This document shows, one piece after another, positions 22,660-31,410 of a DNA stretch of 64,000 bases. Below the pieces are notes generated by a model, which made no database searches, was not told the origin of the DNA, and saw nothing but the letters and a program-made list of their open reading frames with translations. Origin of the DNA: Mesostigma viride (lineage: Eukaryota > Streptophyta > Mesostigmatophyceae > Mesostigmatales > Mesostigmataceae); assembly GCA_009746045.1 (NCBI GenBank), contig RPFO01000015.1:2140998-2204997 (forward strand), read 5' to 3'. Position numbers and translations under genes: made by a program. The stretch's first letter is position 1. The number at the start of each line of letters is the position of its first letter.

Positions 22660-23460
22660 ATTTATTTCGATAATGAATGGCATCCTCATCAGGCATAAGC
22701 AACTATGGATGAATCAGCCCAGAATCTTCGTGCTGCAAAGCCCGGAAGGCGCTCAGCATTGGACACATACGCATATCGTATTGACCCAAGATCTATCAAT
22801 GAAGATCTATCCATAGATTGCAAGTGTAGTGCATCAGGTGCTTGCGAGATCCCCGGCATGCCATTAGACTAGTGTCGGTTCCGCCTGCGGCTAGGCAACT
22901 ATTCTGGCTAGCACACAACCAGAGTTTGCGTCAAGACTTCGTGACGTCGCTGCTTCAAAGGGCAGGGGTTCAGCATATCGTAATAAAGGAGCCAGGTTTG
23001 TTCTTTTTTCGTTATGTTGTAAACTGGTACCCTAGTTATAGACATCCGCGCCCCTAGTAGCTGGGCCATGGAAGACCCTGATCCTATGGCTTTCATTCTT
23101 GCATTGTTCCAGGTGTCCAGTAAATTAGAACGCCATTTTCTGCGTATGTCAAGCATGTTCTTGCATTGATTTTCTTTGCAATGCTTCCAATCTGTGAAAG
23201 GCCACTACTCCGAGCACGAACGCCATCCGGCTTTTTCAGCCCTTACACGTTTTTCTAGGCGTCGTAATGGCGAAATTTTCTGTTTTGCTGGGACGTTTCG
23301 TTGTTACGGCTGAGTAGTAAGTAAAAGAGACCTAAATAACTAGTACACATGCTGTTATGGCTAGTAAGGGTGCCAGCTAACTAGGGGCCGAGCTATCATG
23401 TCGGTACGTGTTATGTTGAATAACATGTTTTCCGCTTTGCTTTGGGGGTGCTTGTTGGTT
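22660..23460. other. No recognisable gene
   Basis: Short ORFs only; nothing supportable before the DUF7869-like frame begins near 23460. Confidence 0.5.
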
Positions 23461-23467
23461 GGTCACT

Positions 23468-24600
23468 TGTGCAGCTCCCGGGGGGAGCCAAAAATCCTAT
23501 GACGTCTTCGTGCCACTTATTCTGGACGTGCCTGTGGGGAACGACATCATCGAGGTCAAATGCTGTCATCGGGCCATGCGGCAGCTGTTGGGCATTCAGC
23601 ATTCGGTTTGGCGCACTTACCTTGCACAGGCGGCGGCCAGTTTCTCCATGCCGGTGGATGGGGATGTCTTGGATTATCATGGGCTCACTGAGGAGGACCT
23701 GGCCGATGTCGCCAAGCATCCGGGCGGCTCTTCGGCGAAGGAGCAGTGTGCAGCGTGGCAGATGGACTTCGCAAAGGAATGTGGGGACTACGACCCTGCG
23801 AGAGCGGCCAACGAGATTCTCTTGGGTGACTTGAATATGAAGCAATGCTGGGAACACGGGTACAAGGAGGACCTCAGGTTAGAATGCGGGGAAGATGAGG
23901 CCCTGTTCAAGTCTCTATGTCTCAGCTACAGTCCCTTTATGAAATGCTGGAAGCAAGTAGCCCTTGGAAACTATTGGCCAGGTAGTCCTAAGATTCGCAT
24001 GCTGGAGTACACGAGGAATGTGGGCGTCTGCCAGACGTGCGTTCTTTTGCGGACGCTGCGCCGAGGTGCCGGTTCTGGAGAGCGGCGAAAACGCTATGAC
24101 GTGGAGCGCCGGAAGCACATGGCTTTGGTCCGCCGCGAAAGACGTGAGTACGCGAGGCTGTGCCGCCTGGCGATCAAGGGGCTAATCTTGCTTTTCTGCT
24201 TAGACAAGATTGACAGCACCAAGACCTTGTCACCCCTGGTAGCTAATGCACCTAAGGGCTGGGAGCAGAATCGGCCTAAATGCCTTGAATTCAGTTTGTA
24301 TTGCGGCATCATATTGGGTGGCACCTTGACGTTTTTTCCCGTGTGGCCATGGGTGGAGGTACATGGGCAGTCTGGCAGCGTGACGTGCACGATGCTAGAG
24401 TGCATGTTGGCTGACTGGGAGGCGGCCAAGTCGTGGGAGGCTGCCGGCCAGCCTCGTCCAACGGAAGCCCATTTTCAGCTGGACGGAGGGAGCGAGAACA
24501 GGAATGACACCGTATTGCTCTGGGCAGCCAAGTTGGTGGAGGATGGCCGCTTCGACAAGGTTCACATCGACAGGTTGATGCGTGGGCATTGCACATATAT
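23468..24600 (+). pseudogene. DUF7869-like (predicted RNase H-fold integrase/transposase) fragment, copy 1
   Basis: An open frame of about 380 codons that aligns through its length with the minus-strand gene at 34454-39263. Shared features in order: a CxxC pair (GVCQTCVLLRTLRR here, GHCADCVELRMRRR there); an acid-K-T motif (LDKIDSTKT / LDKLDHAKT) equivalent to the DGMDQAK motif of the family; SGSVTCTMLECMLA / SGSVTVTMLMHILA; and QLDGGSENRNDTVLLWA / QLDGGSENRNHTVLLFA, equivalent to the second catalytic block. The frame ends inside the third block: RLMRGHCT stands where the other copy has RMLVGHTHADPDQ. A LINE insertion at 24592 begins right there. No internal stop precedes the insertion. The start codon is unclear (the frame extends to a TTG at 23459, and CTTGTGCAG at 23465-23473 could be a splice acceptor). 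Confidence 0.7.
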
Positions 24601-25517
24601 ATTAAAAATATAATTACTTACAGCAGAGTGAAATCACTCAAACCAAAGCAAACGCCCAGCTATAAACCTATATACAGAGCCATGTCAAAGCTCTATACTA
24701 CGATAAGACCAATGGAAACGCCTAATGGGAGGAACCTAATAGCCCTGCTGCACCGCAAAATCAGCCCGCGTACGGCGGAGCATGATGTCAGCCATGGCCC
24801 GAGTCAGCGCCACCGACAAGCGCTGACGCCAATATGACGTCCAGGTCCGCGCCGACCATGGGGCCCGCTGGCCCTCCAGGTCCAGCCGGTCCTCCCGGAG
24901 CCGGCAACACTCCTTGAAGAAGGCGGAGGTCAGGGGCCCCATGGCCCCAAACTCCTCCAGGACAAAGGGCACCACACGATGGTGCCCGACGTCGCCGTAG
25001 GCCAGGAGCTTGGCCCGCTCCGCCCGGTCCGCCGTGTAACCTGCCGTGAGGGAGGCCCCAGCCACGTGGCTAAGAGCCAAGGGCCGCGCCACCGAAACGT
25101 CAATAAGCAGATGCCGGCCACCCCCCTCAAAGTCCAGCACCACGATGTCAGGCCGGTGGTTGGGGGAATAGAAGGCAGCGCCATCCGCATCCTCGGACCG
25201 GATGTTCGCGTGGGGGAAAACCGACCGAATCATGGCGAGCACCACCGTCAGGAGGACAGTGTGCAAATACAAATACCAATTCTGATTCTGTTGGCCCCCC
25301 ATGCAGGCAAGGTAGTGAGTCCCCGTGGGATCCAGCGGCTGCCCACAGCTACCACAAGGCCGCCCGGCCGGAACAAGAGGCTGCGGGGCAAATAGCTGGT
25401 GCCGGAGCGCCACCGAGTAGTGGCTGGGAGCCAAGGCGAATGGGGGGGCCATGGGAAGAGCACGAAGGTACGCCGAGCCCACACTCCGCAAGGAAAGCGA
25501 GAACAGCCACGCACATA
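24592..25517 (-). mobile_element. 5'-truncated LINE with 12-bp target duplication
   Basis: GCACATATATAT is present at both ends (24592-24603 and 25506-25517), a target-site duplication. Read on the minus strand, the element consists of an endonuclease-domain ORF (25491-24736) followed by a 3' tail of about 145 bp (24743-24604) ending TTATATTTTTAAT. The same tail occurs alone at 29149-29293 with its own duplication, so the 3' end is well defined. The element interrupts the DUF7869-like gene. Confidence 0.85.
24736..25491 (-). CDS. C-terminal zinc knuckle plus restriction-like endonuclease domain of a LINE
   Basis: 251 codons, truncated at the 5' side by incomplete reverse transcription. Near residues 40-57 it has a C-x2-C-x9-H-x3-C knuckle (CGSCGQPLDPTGTHYLAC). 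Near residues 105-135 it has HRPDIVVLDFEGGGRHLLID, continuing VSVARP, which matches the RPD...D pattern of PD-(D/E)xK restriction-like endonucleases found after the RT in R2/NeSL-type LINEs. The end, HHRVVPFVLEEFGAMGP, is conserved in the relic at 9036-9125. Such endonucleases nick specific targets, consistent with the shared CACATATAT insertion sites. No RT is left in this copy. Confidence 0.7.
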   Translation of the reverse strand: MRSVGSAYLRALPMAPPFALAPSHYSVALRHQLFAPQPLVPAGRPCGSCGQPLDPTGTHYLACMGGQQNQNWYLYLHTVLLTVVLAMIRSVFPHANIRSEDADGAAFYSPNHRPDIVVLDFEGGGRHLLIDVSVARPLALSHVAGASLTAGYTADRAERAKLLAYGDVGHHRVVPFVLEEFGAMGPLTSAFFKECCRLREDRLDLEGQRAPWSARTWTSYWRQRLSVALTRAMADIMLRRTRADFAVQQGY

Positions 25518-26040
25518 TATATAGGGTGTATAGCCCATATATATATCCTCAGCACGGCTTTCGTTCAGGTCGCAACACAGTATAGGCGCTCTTCGCTACT
25601 CGCCGACTTGTGGAGGACCTGCAACGCCTTCAGCCTGGTGAGTCCCCTTTGCACCTTGTGCTGGTGGACTTCATCAAAGCCTTCGATTCAGTTTTCTGGC
25701 CTGCGCTATGGGACATCCTCGGGCTGTTCCGGATCCGGCCCCGCCCCCTTAATGCTGTCATCCGCATACTGTATGAGGGGTCCACCACTTCGGTGCGCAC
25801 TTCTTATGGGACCACGCCACCATGCCCTTTACAGAAGGGTGTGTGGCAGGGCTGCGTGCTGTCGCCCTACCTGTTCATTATTGTGGTCGAATACGTAATG
25901 ATTCAGGCGCGCAAGCGATTTGCCCGCATCGTGGGTAGGGAACCAGGGGTGCAGGTTGCCAACCACGTCTGGCATGGCGGAGCGGAAACGGAGATTCGGC
26001 TGGCGGACATCATCTACGCAGACGACACCACCCTGTGTAT
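25518..26040 (+). pseudogene. LINE reverse transcriptase palm fragment
   Basis: From about 25570 the plus strand encodes LQPGESPLHLVLVDFIKAFD (palm motif A), GVWQGCVLSPYLFIIV (motif B) and EIRLADIIYADDTTL (YxDD). It stops abruptly at 26036, where the sequence becomes GTGTATATGCACATATATATGGG. The relative at 40084-40690 continues past this point. CATATATAT occurs on both sides (25540s and 26045s), so it may be another insertion at the same kind of target. Orientation is opposite to the neighbouring endonuclease fragment. Confidence 0.8.
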
Positions 26041-26086
26041 ATGCACATATATATGGGCCAGTCACAATAGCTAAGGCATTCCTTGT

Positions 26087-26995
26087 AGTGGTGCAGAGCC
26101 GAGCTCCCCGTCGGTGCCCAGTCGACAGGTGATGCTTCTAAGCCCTACACTATGACCGCCCTTTCAGCTAGACGATGCCGCCTTTCACCACAGCCAGCTG
26201 CCCAGGCTGGCGGGTCGAACTCGGCTTTCTATCTCACTAAATATTGGGCCGGTCCTGCGCAGGCCCTGCGCTATTAAGAATGCACCTAGCGGCTTAAACA
26301 CAAGGGCTCTTCGCGAGCACCTGTGGAAAACCTCTAGAACTACCTCCGATCCAGTGTTACGTCCTGTGCCGGACGGTGCGAAAGATCTAATCTAGTATAA
26401 GGTGCAGTTTAATAAGCCGGCATAGCCGCGCATCCGCGTACCGCGATAGCAAGCAAAGAAAGCAGTAAATTGACTAACTGAGCAGCGGTTTATCCTCAGC
26501 TAGGCCTTATAGCATGATTAATTAATCTAGCTATACAACACGGCATGTCATGAGGCAAATGACATCCGGATTAGTGCCCCTTGGTCTGAGAGAGTCGTCA
26601 ACACTCGTTTCATTAATCATCAAACCAAAGAGGGAGAGTCCATCGTCCACAGACCAATTTCACCTAGCTGCGCTACCAAGCTGGCAAGTTGGTGTGCAGG
26701 CGCGCCGACATGCGCGCCGATCTTCCAGATACTGCCGTCAAGCCCCAATAGGTTCTGTATGACGTCTAGGGCCGGCCCGGCCCCTAGAAGATCTCGTACT
26801 TCTGGCTAGGCCCAAAATAACTGGTCCGGAACACACAAAGTACCAAATAAACACACAAAGTCCCGAACTTAGGACAAATTCCCAAATAAGTCCCGAATTG
26901 AGTCCTAAAGTCCGGCGGACTGTGAAAGCGAGCTATCGAAAGTCCCAAACGAATAACAAATGACTTTCGACTTATTTATTGAAGGCATTGTTACG
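26087..26995. other. No recognisable gene
   Basis: Short ORFs only. Near 26830-26900 there are several near-repeats of AAGTCCCGAA/CACACAAAGT without a clear unit. Confidence 0.5.
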
Positions 26996-26999
26996 CCCA

Positions 27000-27446
27000 T
27001 ACAAAGGTCTGGGCCGTAACAGCTGGAGCAACGACTCGATCGATGGCAACGTCACAAGATGCTGCGCAAGGGCCTTAACATCCCCTTTGGGTTGCACATT
27101 AGTAATGAGGATTTGTACGCTGATTTGCCCTATGTTGCCCACATGCTTAGGCACAGGCGCCTGGGCCTAGCCGGGCACCTGGCCCGCACAGATCAGGTAG
27201 ACTCATCAGATAGACTAGCTGGCACAAACACTGCAAGCCCGCCCAGCCTGGGCGTTATGTCCTCACCTGGCGCGCCCCAGGCCGCGCGCGGCAGGGCCGC
27301 CACCCGTGGACTTTTCGTGATCGACTCGGCATGGACATGTGCTACCCTAGACCGGTGACGGGCTCACACCAGGGCAGCCTCCTGGTTGTTTCTGTAATAT
27401 GGAGGCAGATGGTACACAAGGATAGTAGTGATGAAGGAGACCACGT
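27000..27446 (+). pseudogene. 3' end of an inverted-repeat RT element, cut by an LTR
   Basis: The plus strand encodes LRKGLNIPFGLHISNEDLYA followed by HMLRHRRLGLAGHLARTDQ, the post-RT tail also found at 7480-7660. From about 27320 to 27440 it is homologous, in the same relation, to the inverted terminal segment 7200-7336. The match ends at the LTR start (27449), so the LTR retrotransposon inserted into this older element. Confidence 0.8.
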
Positions 27447-27448
27447 AC

Positions 27449-28003
27449 TGTTACGTCGCGTAACAATTCGTTGTAGTTACGGACGTAAATTAGGTCCCTT
27501 GCCTCGGTCGTTCCTAGGTTTACGTGTAGTTTGTACTGGGACACTGTTGTCCTCGTAACAGTACTGTGGTGCATTGGATGCTTTTGGCGTCGCGCCGCGT
27601 ACTTTACTAGTGGTCCTTATCCTTCGGGCAGAATGTAGTGGACCAGCGTGCATCTGTACATTTGTAGGCGAGGGCCAGGTCGGCCCGAGCATGCTGGACC
27701 GTTGGTGATCATTTATGCACGTTCTACCCCTCGTGTTGGCACTCGGCGCGTGTTAAATGAATTAACACATATTAGCTTGGGTCACGGCAGTGTAGTTGTG
27801 TTTCCTTCCTCTATTCCTGGAGTAAACGGGTTTGTGTAAATGGCTTATGGCGTATTATAGTAATACATACGTAAATGCATTGAGATCTGGATCGTCTCGT
27901 TCGTCTTTCGCTAGGGGATTAGGTAGAGGTGGTCTGACTAGTCTAGGTAGCGTTAGGCCGGGTAGAGGTAGAGCCGGTGGTGGTAGAAGTTTAGGACGTA
28001 ACA
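27449..28003 (+). mobile_element. 5' LTR of a Gypsy-type retrotransposon, 555 bp
   Basis: It starts TGTTACGTCGCGTAACA and ends GGACGTAACA, with TG...CA ends and a 7-bp terminal inverted repeat. It is homologous to the minus-strand LTR 14905-15453. A primer-binding site follows at once and the internal coding region lies downstream on the same strand, so this is the 5' LTR. The matching 3' LTR is not in the window; the element is truncated near 33271. Confidence 0.9.
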
Positions 28004-28152
28004 ATGGTTCCGGAGGAACTTTCGTAGGTAGAGAGCGAGACGACGATCCCTTGTCACATACACCTTTGCAACAACCCTTCCGCGTCCAGGGAAACGAAGT
28101 CGACACCTACTTGACAGGTAATGGGCGGGTCGCCTTCAAGCTGGGAGAGTAG
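27847..28152 (+). CDS. Small basic Gly/Arg/Ser-rich ORF starting inside the LTR
   Basis: The ATG at 27847 lies in the LTR. The frame reads MAYYSNTYVNALRSGSSRSS, becomes Gly/Arg-rich, crosses the LTR end and the primer-binding site, and stops at 28152 (101 codons). The LTR at 14905-15453 keeps the same start and frame (MAYYSRTYVNALRSSSSRSS). Many differences fall in third positions (GCG/GCA, ACA/ACT, TAC/TAT, GTA/GTT), which suggests selection for the protein. A role in RNA binding is only a guess from the RG-rich composition. Confidence 0.55.
   Translation: MAYYSNTYVNALRSGSSRSSFARGLGRGGLTSLGSVRPGRGRAGGGRSLGRNNGSGGTFVGRERDDDPLSHTPLQQPFRVQGNEVDTYLTGNGRVAFKLGE
28005..28022 (+). promoter_or_regulatory. 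Primer-binding site of the LTR element
   Basis: TGGTTCCGGAGG begins one base after the LTR end. TGG pairs with the CCA end of a tRNA, the usual minus-strand primer. The tRNA species was not identified. Confidence 0.7.
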
Positions 28153-28518
28153 TGCTGCCCGGTTCGGGACACGCTCTGCCTAGACGCTAGACCTGCTCGC
28201 AGCGGAAAAATCCTTTTATAGATAGATCCTTTCCCTCGCTTTGTTTTCCTGCGTATGGTTGCTTCCTGTCGTAGATAGAGGATAATTGTTCGGTTCGGCA
28301 ATAGTGAGACGATTAGCGTCGTGGTAGACTACACCTTTTCCTTCGTGCTGCTGTTAATTAGACGGCCGCACCCGCAGAGATACTGGGTCGCTGATTTTAG
28401 GACGAGCGCTGGACTATTGCCGCCCTCGTGCTGCTTTCGGTGCTCCAGATAACCCAGCTAAGTCGCCTACTCCTTCTACTCCTAGCGTGACGTCACAAGA
28501 ACCACCAGGTGCGTTACC

Positions 28519-28911
28519 ATGAGCCAGCGGCGTGCTTTTACTGCTCCTTCCCATTCTTCCAGCGATAATAGCTTAGCTAAATATTACGTAGTGATTACGC
28601 CTCAATGGTCCGCCATTTTCCTTTCTTGGTCCGACGCTAGGAAGATAGTTCAGAACCGTATATATAACGTAGTTAGGTATAAGAAATTTGTGACCTTTGA
28701 AGAAGCTCAGCAGTTCCTTATAGACCATGGTGAATCAGATTTAGGCCTACATGTACGCTCTATTCCTCATGGTCGTCCTCCCGTGGAATCCCTTGTCTTT
28801 GCTACCCCTCCTTCCTCTACCCCTAGACGTGCTGCATCCTCATCTAGTTCAGATACTCCTCTCACCTTAGAGTTTGGTTCCCTATCCATTACTGTGGTTA
28901 AAAAGGATTGA
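28519..28911 (+). CDS. ORF with RNase H1 N-terminal (hybrid-binding / viroplasmin-like) domain
   Basis: 130 codons beginning with ATG. Residues ~21-70 read KYYVVITPQWSAIFLSWSDA...VVRYKKFVTFEEAQQFLIDHG, matching the RNase H1 N-terminal RNA:DNA-hybrid-binding fold (YYvV...Gif-x-sW...YkkF-x-tfeEA-x-xfl). The rest is Ser/Pro-rich. It lies between the 5' LTR and gag. That is an unusual place, since RNase H normally sits at the end of pol. It probably belongs to the retroelement and the intervening piggyBac-like insertion has separated it from gag. Confidence 0.7.
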   Translation: MSQRRAFTAPSHSSSDNSLAKYYVVITPQWSAIFLSWSDARKIVQNRIYNVVRYKKFVTFEEAQQFLIDHGESDLGLHVRSIPHGRPPVESLVFATPPSSTPRRAASSSSSDTPLTLEFGSLSITVVKKD

Positions 28912-28996
28912 TTTTATTTGTTTTCCTTCCTTAGGACATTCAAGGTTTTTCCTTTTGCTTTCCCTGCTTCAATTTAGGTTCCTATCCTTTTCTTAA

Positions 28997-30838
28997 CCCC
29001 TAAATGGTCTGAGATCCTGCCGATAAATCGGCTGGATCTTCACAATTTTGCAAACCAGATGCCATCCAACCTACCCATATCCAATGGCTGTCCTTGAGGG
29101 CCAAGCATGTTCATGAGTTGCCCTTCGGGTTGGTATATCACAACCTCACATATATATTAAAAATATAATTACTTACAGCAGAGTGAAATCACTCAAACCA
29201 AAGCAAACGCCCAGCTAGAAACCTATATACAGAGCCATGTCAAAGCTCTATACTACGATAAGACCAATGGAAACGCCTAACGGGAGGAACCTCACATATA
29301 TGCAGGGTAGGCCATGTTTAAATGCCGTCAAAGTAAGGGGGGTCAAGACGCGCGTTTTCATTTTTGGTAGAATGTGCATTTTGAATTATGTTATAAGACC
29401 TAGGCACCTACCACTTCAGGGATGATAAACAATTAGTTGCTGAACAGTTTGAGCCATTGGGGTCATCATTTGGGTGGGTATACCAGCAGTTACACCCAGT
29501 ACAGCCCATAGGGGTACCGTTCGTAAAAAGCAACCAAGGGAGTAGGGGTGGGCATACTACCTCCTAATATGGCCACCAACCATGCCAAACAATACATTTC
29601 CCTTCCACAATGATGGGGAAACATAAGTGCATCATCACACTGCCCTTACATGGCACCTATGTGCAGGCGCCACCTTGTCCATGCACGTAGGTAACGTGGT
29701 ACGGACACCCTACGCAAGGCATGCATTCTAGGAGGCAGCCACCAACAAACTAGTGGTGTTGAGCCTATTTCAGCCTGCCCTAGCAAGGATAAACTAGGCC
29801 TAAGCTGCTATAGCTTGCCAGGTGATGGCCAGCACACCTGGTGGCACATGCTGTCAATGGGAAGCTTTTACTCACCAGTTACGTGCTTGATGATGCCACA
29901 GAGACCAGCCAACTGCCTCACACTCATGCAATATGTGTATGGGAAATGTATAACAAACATATATGGAGGTATTCAAACCCATACAGCCTCTAAAACTTAT
30001 CACCATCACCCTGTGGCAGGTCAACTGACTGAGGGAAGCATCTAAGAAGGGTGTATTTGAAAGGGGCCAGGCCAGGGTCAAGAAAGAGCATGAATAGTGC
30101 AAAAAGAATGTGCTACACAAGCTAGAACGTATATATAAACGTCAAACATCGATAGGAAAACGATGCTTAAGCTTTACCAGGCATGGATGGCGTTACCTTG
30201 GCCCAGGCGGTGGCCGCAAAATGGCGCATTTCGGCACACCATGCAAAGCTGTGCAGCATGGTTGCTGGATTCGGCGATTTCTGGCCACCCTTGCACGTTT
30301 ACGACTACTATGTATCAAAAAAAGTACAAAGAAACCAATATATCCTTTAAAATACGCCGGAAAGGTATTGCTGTCAACGTTTCTATCGTCCGGCCTGATC
30401 GCAGTTTTTTCCAGCAAGAACGCTGCCGACACCTATCAAATGGCATTCCCGCGAACAAAAAATTGGCCTGTATGATCTTTAGGACGTTTAAAATCAATAT
30501 CCTAAGTTTTGCCAGAAAATTCGAACGCAAACGTAAATGCCATGCGTGGGCGCAAGCCGCCATGGCCAGGTCGTCGTTTTCCGGAATGCACGTTGTACGT
30601 GAAAAAGTACCCTGACCCCTTGTACTTTGACCGGCCAGAACACCTCTATAACTTTGTCAAAAGTATGCAAACCGTAGTACCATGCTGTGAAGAATTTTAT
30701 AAACTTTCGATCTTCTTAGCTAAACGTTTCCTAATTCTCAATAGATTTCGCGGCATCTGGTGGTCCCCCGAGAAGGGGCCGATGCATCGGCTGGAACTCG
30801 ATTTTTGGCGGAAAATCGGCAGCAAGACCATTTAGGGG
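28997..30838. mobile_element. piggyBac-like non-autonomous element, 1842 bp
   Basis: TTAA stands at both borders (28993-28996 and 30839-30842), and the ends are inverted copies starting CCCCTAAATGGTCT. Subterminal CTGCCGAT/ATCGGCAG blocks are also inverted. TTAA duplication with CCC-starting ends is diagnostic of the piggyBac superfamily. The interior has ORFs up to 150 codons (30163-30615), but no transposase with the DDD pattern is recognised. It interrupts the 5' part of the Gypsy element. Confidence 0.85.
29149..29306 (-). mobile_element. Extremely 5'-truncated LINE tail (~145 bp) with 14-bp target duplication
   Basis: Nearly identical to 24604-24743. AACCTCACATATAT is present on both sides, as a target-site duplication. 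Only the 3' untranslated tail was copied. It sits inside the piggyBac-like element, giving a three-level nest: LINE in piggyBac-like in Gypsy. Confidence 0.85.
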
Positions 30839-30879
30839 TTAAGACAATATTCATTGCTTTTCCTTTTAATTAATTAAAC

Positions 30880-31410
30880 ATGTATCCAGTGGGTGAAGAT
30901 ATGTCGCCTATACCTACCAATAATACAAATAATACTAATAACACTACTAATAATAACAATACTCGTGGTAACCGACGGGACTCCTTGGAAACGGTGCACC
31001 ATCTCACTCCTCAAGGTAACTTGCGTACCTCACCTCCTTCTCCTACTACTGGTGGTCGCCGTCGTCCCACTCTTACCCCACCTACCTTTGAACAACGTGT
31101 CAGATTTAGTGATGACGCCTCTTTTACCCTGAACCAGGCCCCTGCCCCTCCTGCAACCTTGGTCCAACCCTCAACTAGGTCCTCACTCCCTGACAATGCT
31201 TCTAGGCCTCCTCCTCACCCTGTGCCTTCCATCCCTGCTCATAACACGGGTCGTACCTCTGCCCCTGTCGGCCCTTCTGGTCGCCCTAGTGCAGTTCCAT
31301 TTTATCCTCCTGCTTCTTGGTCCTACCCTGACACGGCCTACGAGGCTGCCCAGGTCCCTACCCGTGTGGCTGAGTTAGAAGTAATAGTGATTTCAGCACC
31401 ATGCCTCTAG
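30880..31410 (+). CDS. Gag-region ORF 1 of the Gypsy element (Asn/Thr- then Pro/Ser-rich)
   Basis: 176 codons from the ATG at 30880. After a polar run of Asn and Thr it is Pro/Ser/Thr-rich with no known domain. Its stop codon overlaps the ATG of the next ORF (ATGCCTCTAG, 31401-31410). This could be a natural overlap of two cistrons or the result of a frameshift in one original gag. Confidence 0.6.
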   Translation: MYPVGEDMSPIPTNNTNNTNNTTNNNNTRGNRRDSLETVHHLTPQGNLRTSPPSPTTGGRRRPTLTPPTFEQRVRFSDDASFTLNQAPAPPATLVQPSTRSSLPDNASRPPPHPVPSIPAHNTGRTSAPVGPSGRPSAVPFYPPASWSYPDTAYEAAQVPTRVAELEVIVISAPCL

